DNA from: Paracyclopina nana
Taxonomy: Eukaryota; Arthropoda; Copepoda; Cyclopoida; Cyclopettidae
Direction of reading: 5' to 3'
DNA: 64,000 nt
Assembly (NCBI GenBank): GCA_019096065.1
Contig: JAGUCH010000002.1
Span: 12,970,501-13,034,500, forward strand
Shown: positions 46,097 through 58,620 of the stretch, piece by piece
Numbering within the stretch: the stretch's first letter is position 1
Layout of the letters: each line of letters opens with the position of its first letter
Notes under the pieces: model-generated
Told to the model about the DNA's origin: nothing
Database searches by the model: none
What the model saw: the letters and a program-made list of their open reading frames with translations, nothing else
Position numbers and translations under genes: made by a program

Positions 46097-49000
46097 TCAG
46101 GGTGTACAGTTTGCATGTGAAATACCTTTATCCACCGAGGTCTGTTTCACGACAGCAGGATGATGCAGATGATGAGAAGCCGAGGTTGTCGTCCGGTTGT
46201 AGTCATGTATCCGGTCTGATTGCACCCCCGGCACCTGAATTGTCACTCGGTTGTCCTCCAAGTTGAGTATGGTCGAGGGCATGGACTGGGACATGGCCCC
46301 TTGCTGCAGGCTCGATGTACTTCTCGAGGCTGGCCCTATCACTCGCCTTCTCGAGGCCGAGGAGGCAGCAGAGGCCACGTCCTCAGACAGGGAGCCCGAC
46401 CTCGCTGAGGATGTTGTCACCGCCGAGGAAGAGACTGACCTCGTGGCCAAATTGGCCATCACCGGAGGAGAGGTCTTTCTGGCCTCCTCAGCAGCAGTAC
46501 TAGTGGTGGTTGTGGTTGCGGCCTCAACGCCCTCGAGGTCGAAAAACTCCTCATCAACAGAGTCCTTTTTCATCACTCGTTGGTTCATCCTGTGAAAGAC
46601 AGATGTGCTGATGGCCTCAGTGGTGGAGGCCACGGGCATGCTCGACTCGTGGTGCACTGACCGTTTGGCAGTCGCGGCGGGCACGACGGAGGAGGACGTG
46701 GAGGACGTGACCATGAGGGAGGCCGAGGAGGTGAGCGCCCTTTGAGCGACCTCGAGGCTGTCTTGAGTGCTCAGCATGCCTGGCGTGACGCCCTCGAGGC
46801 CGGAGAAGTTCTTCAAGCTCTGCTTTATGATCTTGGGCGGGGAGGAGTTGCCCCGCATGAGGAGCGGCGAGCGTCCGGATTTGGAGGATCCGTCCAGGAG
46901 GAACAGAGGGATGGGCTCCGCATCGTCGTCGTCGTCGGAAACGCTGGCACCAAAGATGTCCTCGTTGGAGCCGGAGGCGTGCTCCAGGGAGGACACGAGG
47001 CCGGGAATGCTGAATTCGTCGTTCTCCAGACCTCGCCGCTCCGTCTGGCTGGAAATGAGATCAGAGTTGTCCCTGGAGCTCCGGTTCCGCCCACTGGCTC
47101 CTCGGGCTCGCGCGCCCCGCAAGTGGTGATGCCGCTCGCTTCGGCCCCCCGAGGGCGTGACCAGCTCGGGGAGGCCGAAGATGTTGGTGGCGTGCATGAT
47201 GAGGAGCTCGATGACTCTGGCGTGATGCTTGGTCTCGCCCACCGCTCCGATGCTGATGCTCTCCTGACTGGTCTTCATGAGCGTGGGCGCGAACACGATG
47301 GCCAGGTTGGAGGCCGTCATGCTGTTGGCCTCGTTCTCGGCGGCCACCTTGCTGAGGTGGTGCATGAGGTATCCAAGCGTAAAGTAGTGGGCCTTGGGCA
47401 GCCTCCGGCACAACTCGCGCAGCCTGCTGATGGCCATTCGTTGGTCGTCTTCCATGTTGGTAAGGCTGCTCGTGGAGGACGCGTTGGAAGATTGCTGCTG
47501 CTGCTGAGTTGGCGAGCTGCACTCGGCCGAGGCCAGAGGTGCCAAGCTGGAAGAAGCCTGATCCTTGTCATTCGTTGATGATGCAGAAGATGCCGCCAAG
47601 TTCGTTGGGGCCGCGCTGGCGGACACCGGGTAGGCCTCGGCCACCCGGATGAAGTCCGGGCACAGCACGGCTGGCAGCAGGGGCTCGGGCAGCTGCCTCA
47701 TGTAGTTCTTGAGGACATCTGCGATGACATTGGGCGGAATGTTGGTGAGGTCCACGAGGTCGGGGCCGTTTTCGAAGGCCTGGCTGAGCCGGTCGATCCT
47801 CTGCTTGGAGCCCGACACGCGGTAGATGCCTTGGACTTTGAGGCCGCGCGAGTTGATCTCCTGCACGCACTTGACCACGATGGGCGGCACCTGGGCGCTC
47901 GTCTCGAGGAGGTGGGCCGACAGGTCCACGCCGAAGATGGGGATCTTGCGGGGCAGCCGCCGGTGGCCGCACTGGAGGGCCAGCGTGGCCAAGCACTTCT
48001 TGTGCGAGGACAGCCCGCACTCCTGGCAGTCGAACCCGTTGAAGTAGACCACCAGGTTGTCGCACTCGCGGCACTTTGACGGCGTCTTGATCTTGCGGAA
48101 GCGGTGCGACACGGCGGCCTTCGACATCGGGATCCGCCGCGGCGGCGTCGTCGGCGAGGTCGGGAGGGCCACGTGGTCACTGTGGTCCACGCTGGCCGCC
48201 GCCGCCGCCGCCGGGGGCAGGGCGGGGGGCGCCGCCGCGGCCAGGGGCTTGGCCGGGGGCTGCTGGGCCGCCGCTGCCCTCGCATGATGGTGCATGACGG
48301 CGGGGTGGTGGTGGTGGTCGTCGTTTTCAAAGTATATCACAGGATGGTCTCCACCGGCGCTTCCGGGCTGGGGATCCTGGCCAGTGCTGACAAGTGGGCT
48401 GCCCGAGGGCGAGGAGCGGCCCGACTCCACGGACTCTGTGTCGCTCGGGTCGATGGCGCCCATGGAGGGTGTCCAGGCCTCGCGGCGGCGCCCGGCCTGC
48501 TGCAGGACCTGCAGGCTCTCGTCCGAGGCGCCCGAGGATGACTCGAGGGAGAAGCCCGAGGGCCGGCCGAGCCTTGACTTAGAAATCCGCTGGGCCGTGG
48601 AGGCCATTTCGGCGTCGATGCCCGGCGGGAAGGGCTCGAAGCTGAAGGGGTCTGACATGGTGCTGGAGTGGAGCACCTGGGACTCTGGCATGCGCTTCAC
48701 ATACTCCATGAACTGCGAGCCGGGCTCGTAGAGCCTGCTCGACTCGCAGAGCGTCAAGTACTGCGTGGGCACGGAGGCCATGAGGCTGTGCAGCTGCTGG
48801 AAGTAGTTGACCGTCACCTCCTTCATCACCTTGTCGCACTCCACGATCAGCTCGCGCACCCCGCGCAAGATCTCCGTCTTGACGAGCAGAATGTTGCGGT
48901 GGCGGTCGTTGGCCTCGTCCACGCAGCTGCGGTAGTGGGCCTCGCACTCCGCCGTCTTCTGCAGCGCGTCCTCCTCCAGCCGCTTGCGCTTGTCCACCTT

Positions 49001-51570
49001 GTTCTCTCCGGTCGCGCCGATCTCCGCGCCCTGCTCCGCGATGCGCAGGGCCTCGCGACAACGCTCGTACTCCTGGTGGCGCTGGTAGTACAGCTCCTTG
49101 GCCTTCTTCAGCTGGATCACCGCGTCCTTGAGGCGCTTGCGCTCCTTGTTCCACCGATCCTTCAGGTTCTTGCGAGCCTTCTCGTGCTTGGCGCGCTGCG
49201 AGGTCAGCGGCTCCATGAACTTGTAGTCCTGGAGGAGGCTGCAGGTCTGCTGCGTCGACGCGCACATTTCCAAGTCCTGTGATAAATTAATTTTTCATTT
49301 ACTTCTGTAAAATAGGAAGAATTTGGAGCATATACGCAGTCAGATGAATTCAGAGAGCTGTGAAGGCTTCATTCGAAATTGCCACGTTGATGGGACATAT
49401 AATTATGTGACCTTTGCAAAGCATGATCAAATTCATTAAACGCTTCGCTCAAATGTAGTAGCTTCATTTGGCCAAAATTTGTCTTTTCCTATTTTTAATT
49501 TCAATTCTGAAATGTAGTTTTTTCCTTTTTCCTGCTGAAAGGCTGAAAATAAGTCACAATTGCATTTTAAACTAATTTTTGAAAAAAGCTTTTTAATTTT
49601 AACATCATGGCCACATTGTTCATATGGATTGGCGTTAAATAAATTCCACCAAATATTTTGGACACTCAAAGAGGCCCTTGACTGCAAGGTTCACATATAT
49701 GCTAACCTCATAAGTATGTGCTGTTCCTAGAATACCACCTTTTTAAATGGTATTTTCGCTGATTGCAAGTAAATAAAAATAATGCATAGCATCTGAATGT
49801 GATTTTCTTTCAGTTAGGTTCATTCGAAATGAACAATTTTCACAAAATGTTAAATGCCCAGTTAAAAATGGATTGAAAACAATGGACTACCAAAACAAAC
49901 TGAAGATAACAAATGAAAGTTATGTGAATCAAGTAGCCGTCGCAAAGTCCTTTTCGCCGATTATAAGAGAATTTCTGAACAAATATTGATAGAAATTTGA
50001 CTTTGAGCAAATATGACTTAAACCAAATATTCTCTTTTAAAAGACATTCTCAAAGTTCTGTACAGTGCAATAAATAGAACCATTATCACATTTAACCTCT
50101 AAAGGAGGCAATCATTGAAAAGCTAAGCACATACAATATTGTGAATTTCTTGTTTTCTGAAAGATGCACGTAAAAAGACTGCTCATAATGTTATGATTGA
50201 AAACGACTGATTTGGCCATTTTCCGGAACATGATGCCAATGAGATATCAAGATTCCAAGAAAATATCCGAATAAGACTTTAGGTCGTTTAAAAGTAAAGA
50301 GTGGCTACAATTCACCATGGCTTTATAGCTTTATGGCTGAAAACCGTATCTTTGAAAAAGTGATCCGAATTCTTATTGCTGAAAATGAAAGTATAGGCCA
50401 TCACTCGGTGAAATATTGCTCAAATGAAGAGGCCATCAATCTTGCTTTGAAAAGCATGAAAGGCCAATAAATGGGAAGCAAAATGGCGTGCTATTTGAGG
50501 TAGCATTTCAAAAAATACTACATACTCATATAATATGGTATATCAATTAAGCCATCATTTGTATATAGAATGAAAATTGTGATTTCCATTGTTACAACAT
50601 ATGGATTTTAGAAAGCAAAATGTCATATACTCACGATGTCAAGCGCAAAACAGTAAATGGATTGGAAAGGCAGGTGGGATTCCTCCTTGAGCACCGGCCT
50701 CCGCTCCTGCGCCAACTTGGTCAGATTCTTGGCCCAGTCGAGCTCGAGGCTGATCCTCTTCTCCACATAGGTCATGACATCCTTGGAATACTTGGCCCAG
50801 ATCTTGGCCCTGTCCAGAGCCATGTCCACGCCGCGGTCATGTCGCATGAGAATAGTGTCGATCTGGTCCACAGTCAGGAGGGCCGTGTCGAGGTCGCTCG
50901 GGTCGACGTCCTCGCCGACGAGGTCGTCGTCCGTGTCGCCGTAGGGCAGCACTGGCCTCCTGCTGTGCTCCAAGTAGGCCGTCCTTGGCGCTCCCGAGGC
51001 CGGCGCGTTGGCCTCGAGGTCGCCGACGACATACTCGGACACCCTGGAGGTGAACGCGGAGGCGAGAGCGTCCAACGCCTCGTAAAAGTCCTTGGGGTTG
51101 ATCTCCCCTTCACTGGAGGCGGCCGCCGTCGCGGCGGCGGCGGAGGCTGCCGTCACGTCCTCGGGGTTGAAATGCTTGACCTGGTCGATGAGGAGGCTGG
51201 CAGCGCCGACGAGCTCGTCGGTCTGGAGCGACTTGTACTTCTCGAGCATCTGCCGGAGGATCCTGAGGACCTCGCCCAGCCTCTCGTGCGAGGCCTTGCG
51301 AATGAGGTCGGGGTTGTTGTCGGGGTAGTCCTGGAAGACGCGTCGCAGCCTCGCGAGGGCCTCCTTGAAGCGGCGCACCTCCTGGTTCAGCTCCTTCACC
51401 TCCATGTCCGTGGAGGCCAGCCCGTTGTTGCTGCCGTCGTCCGAGCTCACGCTGGCCAACGACACGGACGGGCTGTTGATGTTGCCAATCATGGGCGTGG
51501 GCCTGCTGGGATTAGTGTCCTTATCAGCCATGCCGATGGTACTGCCGTTGTTGATGGACTTGATGCTCAT
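46097..51570 (-). CDS. F-BAR/C1/RhoGAP protein of the ARHGAP29/ARHGAP45/GMIP family
   Basis: Two coding exons (51570-50635 and 49276-46097, intron 1358 bp) encode 1371 residues. The N-terminal part has the coiled F-BAR fold: KELNQEVRRFKEALARLRRVF, YVEKRISLELDWAKNLTKLAQ, then FMEPLTSQRAKHEKARKNLKDRW in the second exon. A C1 zinc finger lies at about 702-749 (HRFRKIKTPSKCRECDNLVVYFNGFDCQECGLSSHKKC). The RhoGAP domain spans about 760-1010, with the arginine finger in GIYRVSG (about R798) and KNYMRQLPEPLLP. The order is that of ARHGAP29, HMHA1/ARHGAP45 and GMIP, which inactivate RhoA-type GTPases at membranes. An unusual 65-residue Ser/Ala/Gln linker interrupts the RhoGAP domain, and a His/Ala/Pro-rich stretch (DDHHHHPAVMHHH) precedes C1. 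The C-terminus is long and serine-rich. The 3.2-kb second exon is exceptional for this window. Confidence 0.93.
49277..50634 (-). other. Intron of the F-BAR/RhoGAP gene
   Basis: A 1358-bp AT-rich intron with donor ATC/GTGAGT and acceptor TTATCACAG/GAC, one of the larger introns in the window. No nested gene or repeat is apparent. Confidence 0.7.
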
Positions 51571-52653
51571 GTCGGCTCCTCCATGGTTGTCATGTTGGTA
51601 AAGGCCGACGAAGGTGTGGTGGTGGCGTGTGGTCGTCGCACTGGCTGCAGCCGTGGCAAGCTGGTTGGTGGACTGCTACGATTCCAGAAGGCATGTCCAG
51701 GTTTGTTGGCGGTGCGCTCGCACCGATTATTCACCTGTTGGAGCACGGCTACCCAGCCGCCAGCCCGGATCATCGCAACTTCCAACTGGGCTATGCTACT
51801 GCACTTGTATCGCGTATGCTATGCTGAGTACACGATTCAATCCGAAGCCAGGATTCGGGGTAGGAAAGACACACTAGAGTGGCGCTGCCAGGGGGCCGCC
51901 GAGGACACGAGGCATCGTTCAACGTCTTTGCAATCAGAATGTATTCGAGTTGTTGCAACAGCAGCAGCAGTAGTAGTAGTTGCAGTAGCTGCAGCAGCAG
52001 TATGTAGCAGCATCCTCTGCTGCTGCTCTCACTACTCTCTCTAGTCTTGCTCTCTCTCAGCAGCTAGTGCGACAGTAGTTGTAGTAGCCAGAGCAAAACT
52101 CTTATCCACACCTATAGACGACGACGACCATCGGCTACAGCTCGCTAATCATCACCAGACTAGAGAGCCTTTGGAGACGGAGAAGGAGGAGGAGAGCAGC
52201 TGCCACCACCGAAGCAGCAGCTGCAGCAGAGAAAGCTCCCAGAAAGAGTAACAAGTAGTAGGTGGAGAAAGGCCCTCCCAATGAGGAGCTGGCTTGGTCT
52301 TCTCTCCCCCGTCCGGTCCGACTCTCCCAAGGCCGTGTCTGGCTGCTCCCAAAGTCCCCTCGGTATGGTGGGGTCGGATCAGCCAGCTTTCTCGCCACGA
52401 TCCTCATCGCACATAGTGCACCACTGACAACACTCACTGCTGCTTTGGAGTAGCTGCTCAAGATGATCTTGCCAAGATAGCAACATTCGCTGCTCACGTC
52501 GATCAAGGCCACCTAGCACACGAGCTGGAGCAGCGTTACAGTATGACGTCACGACTTTCGAACGAGGCCGCCAACTCATGCTCACATGAAACGAAAGCTC
52601 GTTCGTTTCGCTGCTCTGCGTTATTCAAAGTCAAGCGCGTTTCTTTTTATTGC
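51571..52653. other. Upstream region of the RhoGAP gene, triplet-rich
   Basis: This 1.1-kb stretch separates the RhoGAP start from the Smad stop. It contains GCA/GTA triplet runs (CAGCAGCAGTAGTAGTAG at about 51960-52030) and several CTCTCT tracts. Open frames on both strands are low-complexity. It probably holds the RhoGAP promoter and 5' leader. No other gene is recognised. Confidence 0.45.
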
Positions 52654-54759
<2,106 letters not shown>

Positions 54760-54951
54760 TCAATTCACGTGTGAACGCAAAATCTCTTCGCACTTCTGAA
54801 GCTTTTCTGCAGCAAGTTTTAACATATTTATTATTTTACACCAATCAAGAGGAGACAGAGCGTATTTTTTCGTTGCGCAATAAAAAGTTGGTCTTTTGAA
54901 GTCCAATCTGGCTACACTGAAAGAGTCGTCATGCGGTGACGATGCCGACAT
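54760..54951 (-). CDS. Small open reading frame of unknown status, 63 residues
   Basis: An ATG at 54951 opens a 63-residue frame: MSASSPHDDSFSVARLDF, then a lysine/leucine-rich helical end (IINMLKLAAEKLQKCEEILRSHVN). The frame stays open upstream to 55113. Composition looks protein-like rather than random, with an amphipathic C-terminal helix. It lies just behind the BTB/SAND stop on the same strand, so it may be a separate small gene, an alternative last exon of that gene, or chance sequence in its 3' UTR. I tested the obvious donor (GAC/GTGAGG near 55124) against three acceptors and none gave a clean frame. I do not recognise the family. Confidence 0.3.
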   Translation of the reverse strand: MSASSPHDDSFSVARLDFKRPTFYCATKKYALSPLDWCKIINMLKLAAEKLQKCEEILRSHVN

Positions 54952-55113
54952 TGTGGCACCTTCTACAGGGTGTCGCAAGAATTGCAATTCAGGACAGGGA
55001 CACCATGAAAACGAAAATGTAACTTCGGCTGCTTTTATATTTCCGAAAACTACCAACAAATAAAATTTGTTTGAACAATCGATATGAATAGGATTAATAA
55101 TAAGGATCATCAT

Positions 55114-57811
55114 TTACATGTTTTGCCTCACGTCCAGAGGAGTGCTGAGTGTAAAATGCGGCAAAACGGCGACATTGCCCATCAACGTTGACCCCATGGA
55201 GGTCTGATTGATTAGGATAGGAGGCTGGTTACCACCCATGACCATATTTAAATTGGTGGGAATCTGAGGAGCACTAGAAATATGAGAGGGAGTCTGCGGT
55301 GCCGTCATTTGGCCCATTTGAATGCCACCCGGGCCAGGAGCGGGCGCTATGGGCACGGTGTTGGGCTTGACCTTTTTCTGCAACTTATTCGTGGGTGGAG
55401 GGCCAGATCCCTTGAGCTCGCCACTATTGACAAACACTCGTAGGGGTCGACCAAGGCACTTGATGGAGGACAAATACTTCTTTGCTTTAGAGCCAGCCCG
55501 GTCCTCAAACTCGTTCGGGGTGAGCCACTCGTCTCCTAGCTGAATGCACTTCCCTTTGCTGCCCGACTCGTACTTGGCTGTGTACATGACTGCGGTTGTG
55601 GACTTGCACCTCACGTTCATAACAGGGCCCATGCGAGGCACGTTGGACGAGGCTGCTGATGACGAATTCGGAGTGCTCGAGTTACTACTCCGCCCATCAT
55701 CTTTCACCCCGTTCAGTGATTTCTGGTGGGCAGGCGATCCCATGGAGACCAGTGATGGGGCAGGTGACTGGGTTGGCGGTGGGCCCATATTGGCAAATGG
55801 GTTATGCTGTGGCGTAGGCGGAGCTGTCATGTGAGGATGTGGACTCATTACATAGAATGTAGGCGGTTGTGCATGCTGCGGTGGCTCGATGCGGTCTGTA
55901 AGCAGGGAGTGTGGGGAGATTTTGGGTGGCATGTCACTCAGGGTAGAGACCATGGTGGGGTTCATTGTACTGATTGCAGTCACGTATATTTCTTGCGGAT
56001 GGTGCAGCTGCATTTGGTGCATTTGATGCGACTGGTGGTCATAGGCAGAAGTATCCTCCATGATGGTTATAGTATTGTGATGTTGTTGCATTTGTTGCTG
56101 ATGTTGCTGTTGCTGTTGCTGTTGCTGTTGTTGTTGCTGCTGTTGTTGTTGAGCATTAACAGCCTCTTGTTTCAGTTGCTCCTCTATTAGCTGCTTCCTC
56201 CACTCATCTCGTTGGTGCTTCTTTTTCTTCTTCTTTTTTTCTTTGTGTGGGTGGTTTCCTTGCTCGTCCTCATCAGCAGTAGGAGGCCTCTGCTGATGTT
56301 GCCCTTCAATGACGCTGGGCTCTCGACGCTCTTCCTCGTCGAAGTTGTTCTCCTCCCCACCCTCCCCTTCATCGTTTTTTGGCCGCTTTTTGGCTTTTGC
56401 ATGATCGTTGGTAGTTTTAGGCGAGACGACTTCTTCCCCCCTACAAATGGAGCACCGACACTTTCGAGAATGTGGCTTCAACATGCCAGAAGCCGTGAGG
56501 GTTTTCAGCGGTCCATAGTCTGTTTGGATGTTCTCCAGGTACTTCTTGTTGGGAGTTCCACATGCTTCTTCGAACTCCTGCGGAGTCATCCATCTCTCTT
56601 TGTACTTGATGCTGTTTCCCCTGATGCCATTTGCGAATCGGCTCAAGTGGAGCTCAGCTGTTTGATTCTGAAATTGATCTCATGCATACAAGCCTCAGAA
56701 AATAATCGGAATTCCGTACCTTGCATTTTACAGTTAACACTTGCTTCCCATTGATTGATGAGGCGGTATATTTGTTAGGCCGCTGCTGGAAGAATTAGCC
56801 GTGCACTTTTAAAACACATTTATCTGAAAAACTCATGTATGACCTAACCTCTCTCCGGGATGACACTGATTGGCTGTCATCGTCATCTTCTTCTTCCTTC
56901 GGTCTTTTAGCACTGATCCTCCAACTGCCCTTGCTTTTGTCCTCGGCTGAGCTCGGTGGCCTCATTACAGTAGACATTCCGGCGAGGTTCTCATCAGCAT
57001 CAAATTCATAGGGATCGTTGCTTTTGTCCGTCTTCTCGGAAGCGGCCTCAGGTTTTTTGTTCTTGGGAGGACGACCACGTTTTCGCTTCGGCTTTGGAGG
57101 AGTCTGAGACCTGGCCGCAACAGGCTTTTCCTCCTCCTCCTCGTTGTCGTCCTCATCGTCAAAATCCGACTCGGGCTTTGACTTGTTCAGCACAATCTCG
57201 TCTCCCGAGTCCTCGTCCGAGTCCTCGCCGTTCAAGTCAAAGAGCCTTGACCTGCTCTTTCCAACGGGAGATGAGGACTTGAAAGACGACGAGCCGCCAG
57301 CCGCCCGGTCAGACGAAGGCGGAGACACCATTTGTCTGCTTTGCTGCGCTCTAGCTGCCATCGTGGCAATCATGGCAGGATTGCTACCAGTTCTTGAGGC
57401 AATGGCCTGAACTGCCGACGACGAAGGACCGGCGAGGCCCCCCTGCCTGCTCAAAATGTCAGCAGGGTTAGCATCGTACAGCCCCTTGATTTGCAAGCTC
57501 TTGGCAACTTCCAGAATGGGCTTCAGTTGATGTCTGGACACTGACATTGACCCGCTATAAATGTACTTGAGAATTTTGTCAAGGTGGGCCCCCTTGACAC
57601 CCTTGAGAAAGATCACTGGCTCCGATTTGAGTCTAGGCACGATGGAATGGAAGTAGAGCGACCGCGCGGCCAAGAGGATGCGATGAGCCTCGAAGTTCTT
57701 GCCATCTTCGGTGGACAGAGTGATGTCTGTGAGGAAGCCTTGACTGTAGAGGCGTGTGAGGTCCTCCTGCAAGGACGTCTTCGGACCGGCGAGGACGATT
57801 TCGTCCGCCAT
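55114..57811 (-). CDS. BTB / AT-hook / double-SAND nuclear protein
   Basis: Three minus-strand exons: 57811-56849, 56785-56720 and 56667-55114, all joined in phase 0, giving 860 residues. A BTB/POZ domain (about 14-112: LYSQGFLTDITLSTEDGKNFEAHRILLAA...YIYSGSMSV) mediates dimerisation. An AT-hook lies at about 242-256 (KPKRKRGRPPKNKK), flanked by acidic runs. The first SAND domain (about 334-415) has VLTVKCKN...RWMTPQEFEEACG...GPLKTL and ends with a CRCSIC zinc-type motif. A lysine-rich stretch and a glutamine run (about 515-540) follow. The second SAND domain (about 690-762) has VRCKSTT...GSKGKCIQLGDEWLTPNEFEDRAG...LGRPLRV. SAND proteins such as DEAF1 and GMEB bind DNA. Both copies have KKYL where the DNA-contacting KDWK motif is usual. 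I know no named protein with this order. Confidence 0.88.
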
Positions 57812-58620
57812 GACGCCGATCCTGCGTCAAAGACTTTTGGGACTTTTCACCAGCAGCAGTAGTCTTGTAGGAGGAGCAGAAGAAACGTCATCGACGACGC
57901 AAACTTCGACGCGTTTGGCCGGATAAGGCGACCTTTGGGGGCCCCAAAGGGGTTCCGGTTAGGTCTCCTGAGCGTTGGCGAGTGGGGCCGGCTGACCCGA
58001 AACTCGGAGGTTGGCTTTCACTTTCACTACTGAGCGATCATTAAGGAGGTAAAAATCGACGACAGCGACGCCATGTCAATCCTTCCGCTCGCTTTGATCC
58101 GCCACCGTCGCTCCGCGCTCGCTACCTCAACGGACTCGCCGACAAGAGCATTGTCAGCGTTACCAGACTTGAACCTTGAAAAAGGGCCACTTAGTATCAT
58201 CCGAATTTCAAACCGCGCGATTTATCAGCTTGTACAGCGTGAAAAAATTTAAATGAATGCATAAATCTTCGCGAGAAATGTATTCTTTAAGATAAATTTG
58301 CCTGAAAAGTGTCTTTTGAATTGCGCGTAGCGTGCATAATGTTCTTACGGGTAACAATTCTGTGCAGTGCGACTCTCCATTGATTGGTCGCTTTAACTGT
58401 CGTCATCGACGATGGCGCTAAAGCTGCCATGTGAAAGGCGGAGCAGTGGACCAGCCCACTGACGATTTCGGCGCTCACTCAACCTTCCATTCAAGCAAGC
58501 CGAGAACTGAGGAGCTCGCTTAAACCAGTTTAGCGGTTAAAGCAGCTCAGCTTTTTTGTTTACCATTTCGAATTTCATAGACTCGACGATTTGGCGGAAT
58601 TTGCTCTGAAAAATGGCAAG
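57812..58620. promoter_or_regulatory. Divergent promoter region of the BTB/SAND gene and NCAPH2
   Basis: About 800 bp separate the two divergent starts. The first 350 bp are GC- and CpG-rich (GACGCGTTTGGCCGGATAAGG, GGCCGGCTGACCCG), as in a shared promoter. An acceptor-like CATAG at 58576-58580 precedes the NCAPH2 frame, so a first NCAPH2 exon probably lies in this interval. I could not identify it. Confidence 0.45.

Noticed and set aside
47061..49282. Long alternative-frame ORFs across the RhoGAP exon, on both strands
   Set aside because: They are shadows of a GC-rich coding exon. The minus-strand frame with F-BAR, C1 and RhoGAP motifs is the real one.
50620..52044. 474-codon plus-strand frame opposite RhoGAP exon 1
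   Set aside because: Antisense shadow of a GC-rich exon. Composition is leucine/valine/histidine-rich and no domain is recognised.
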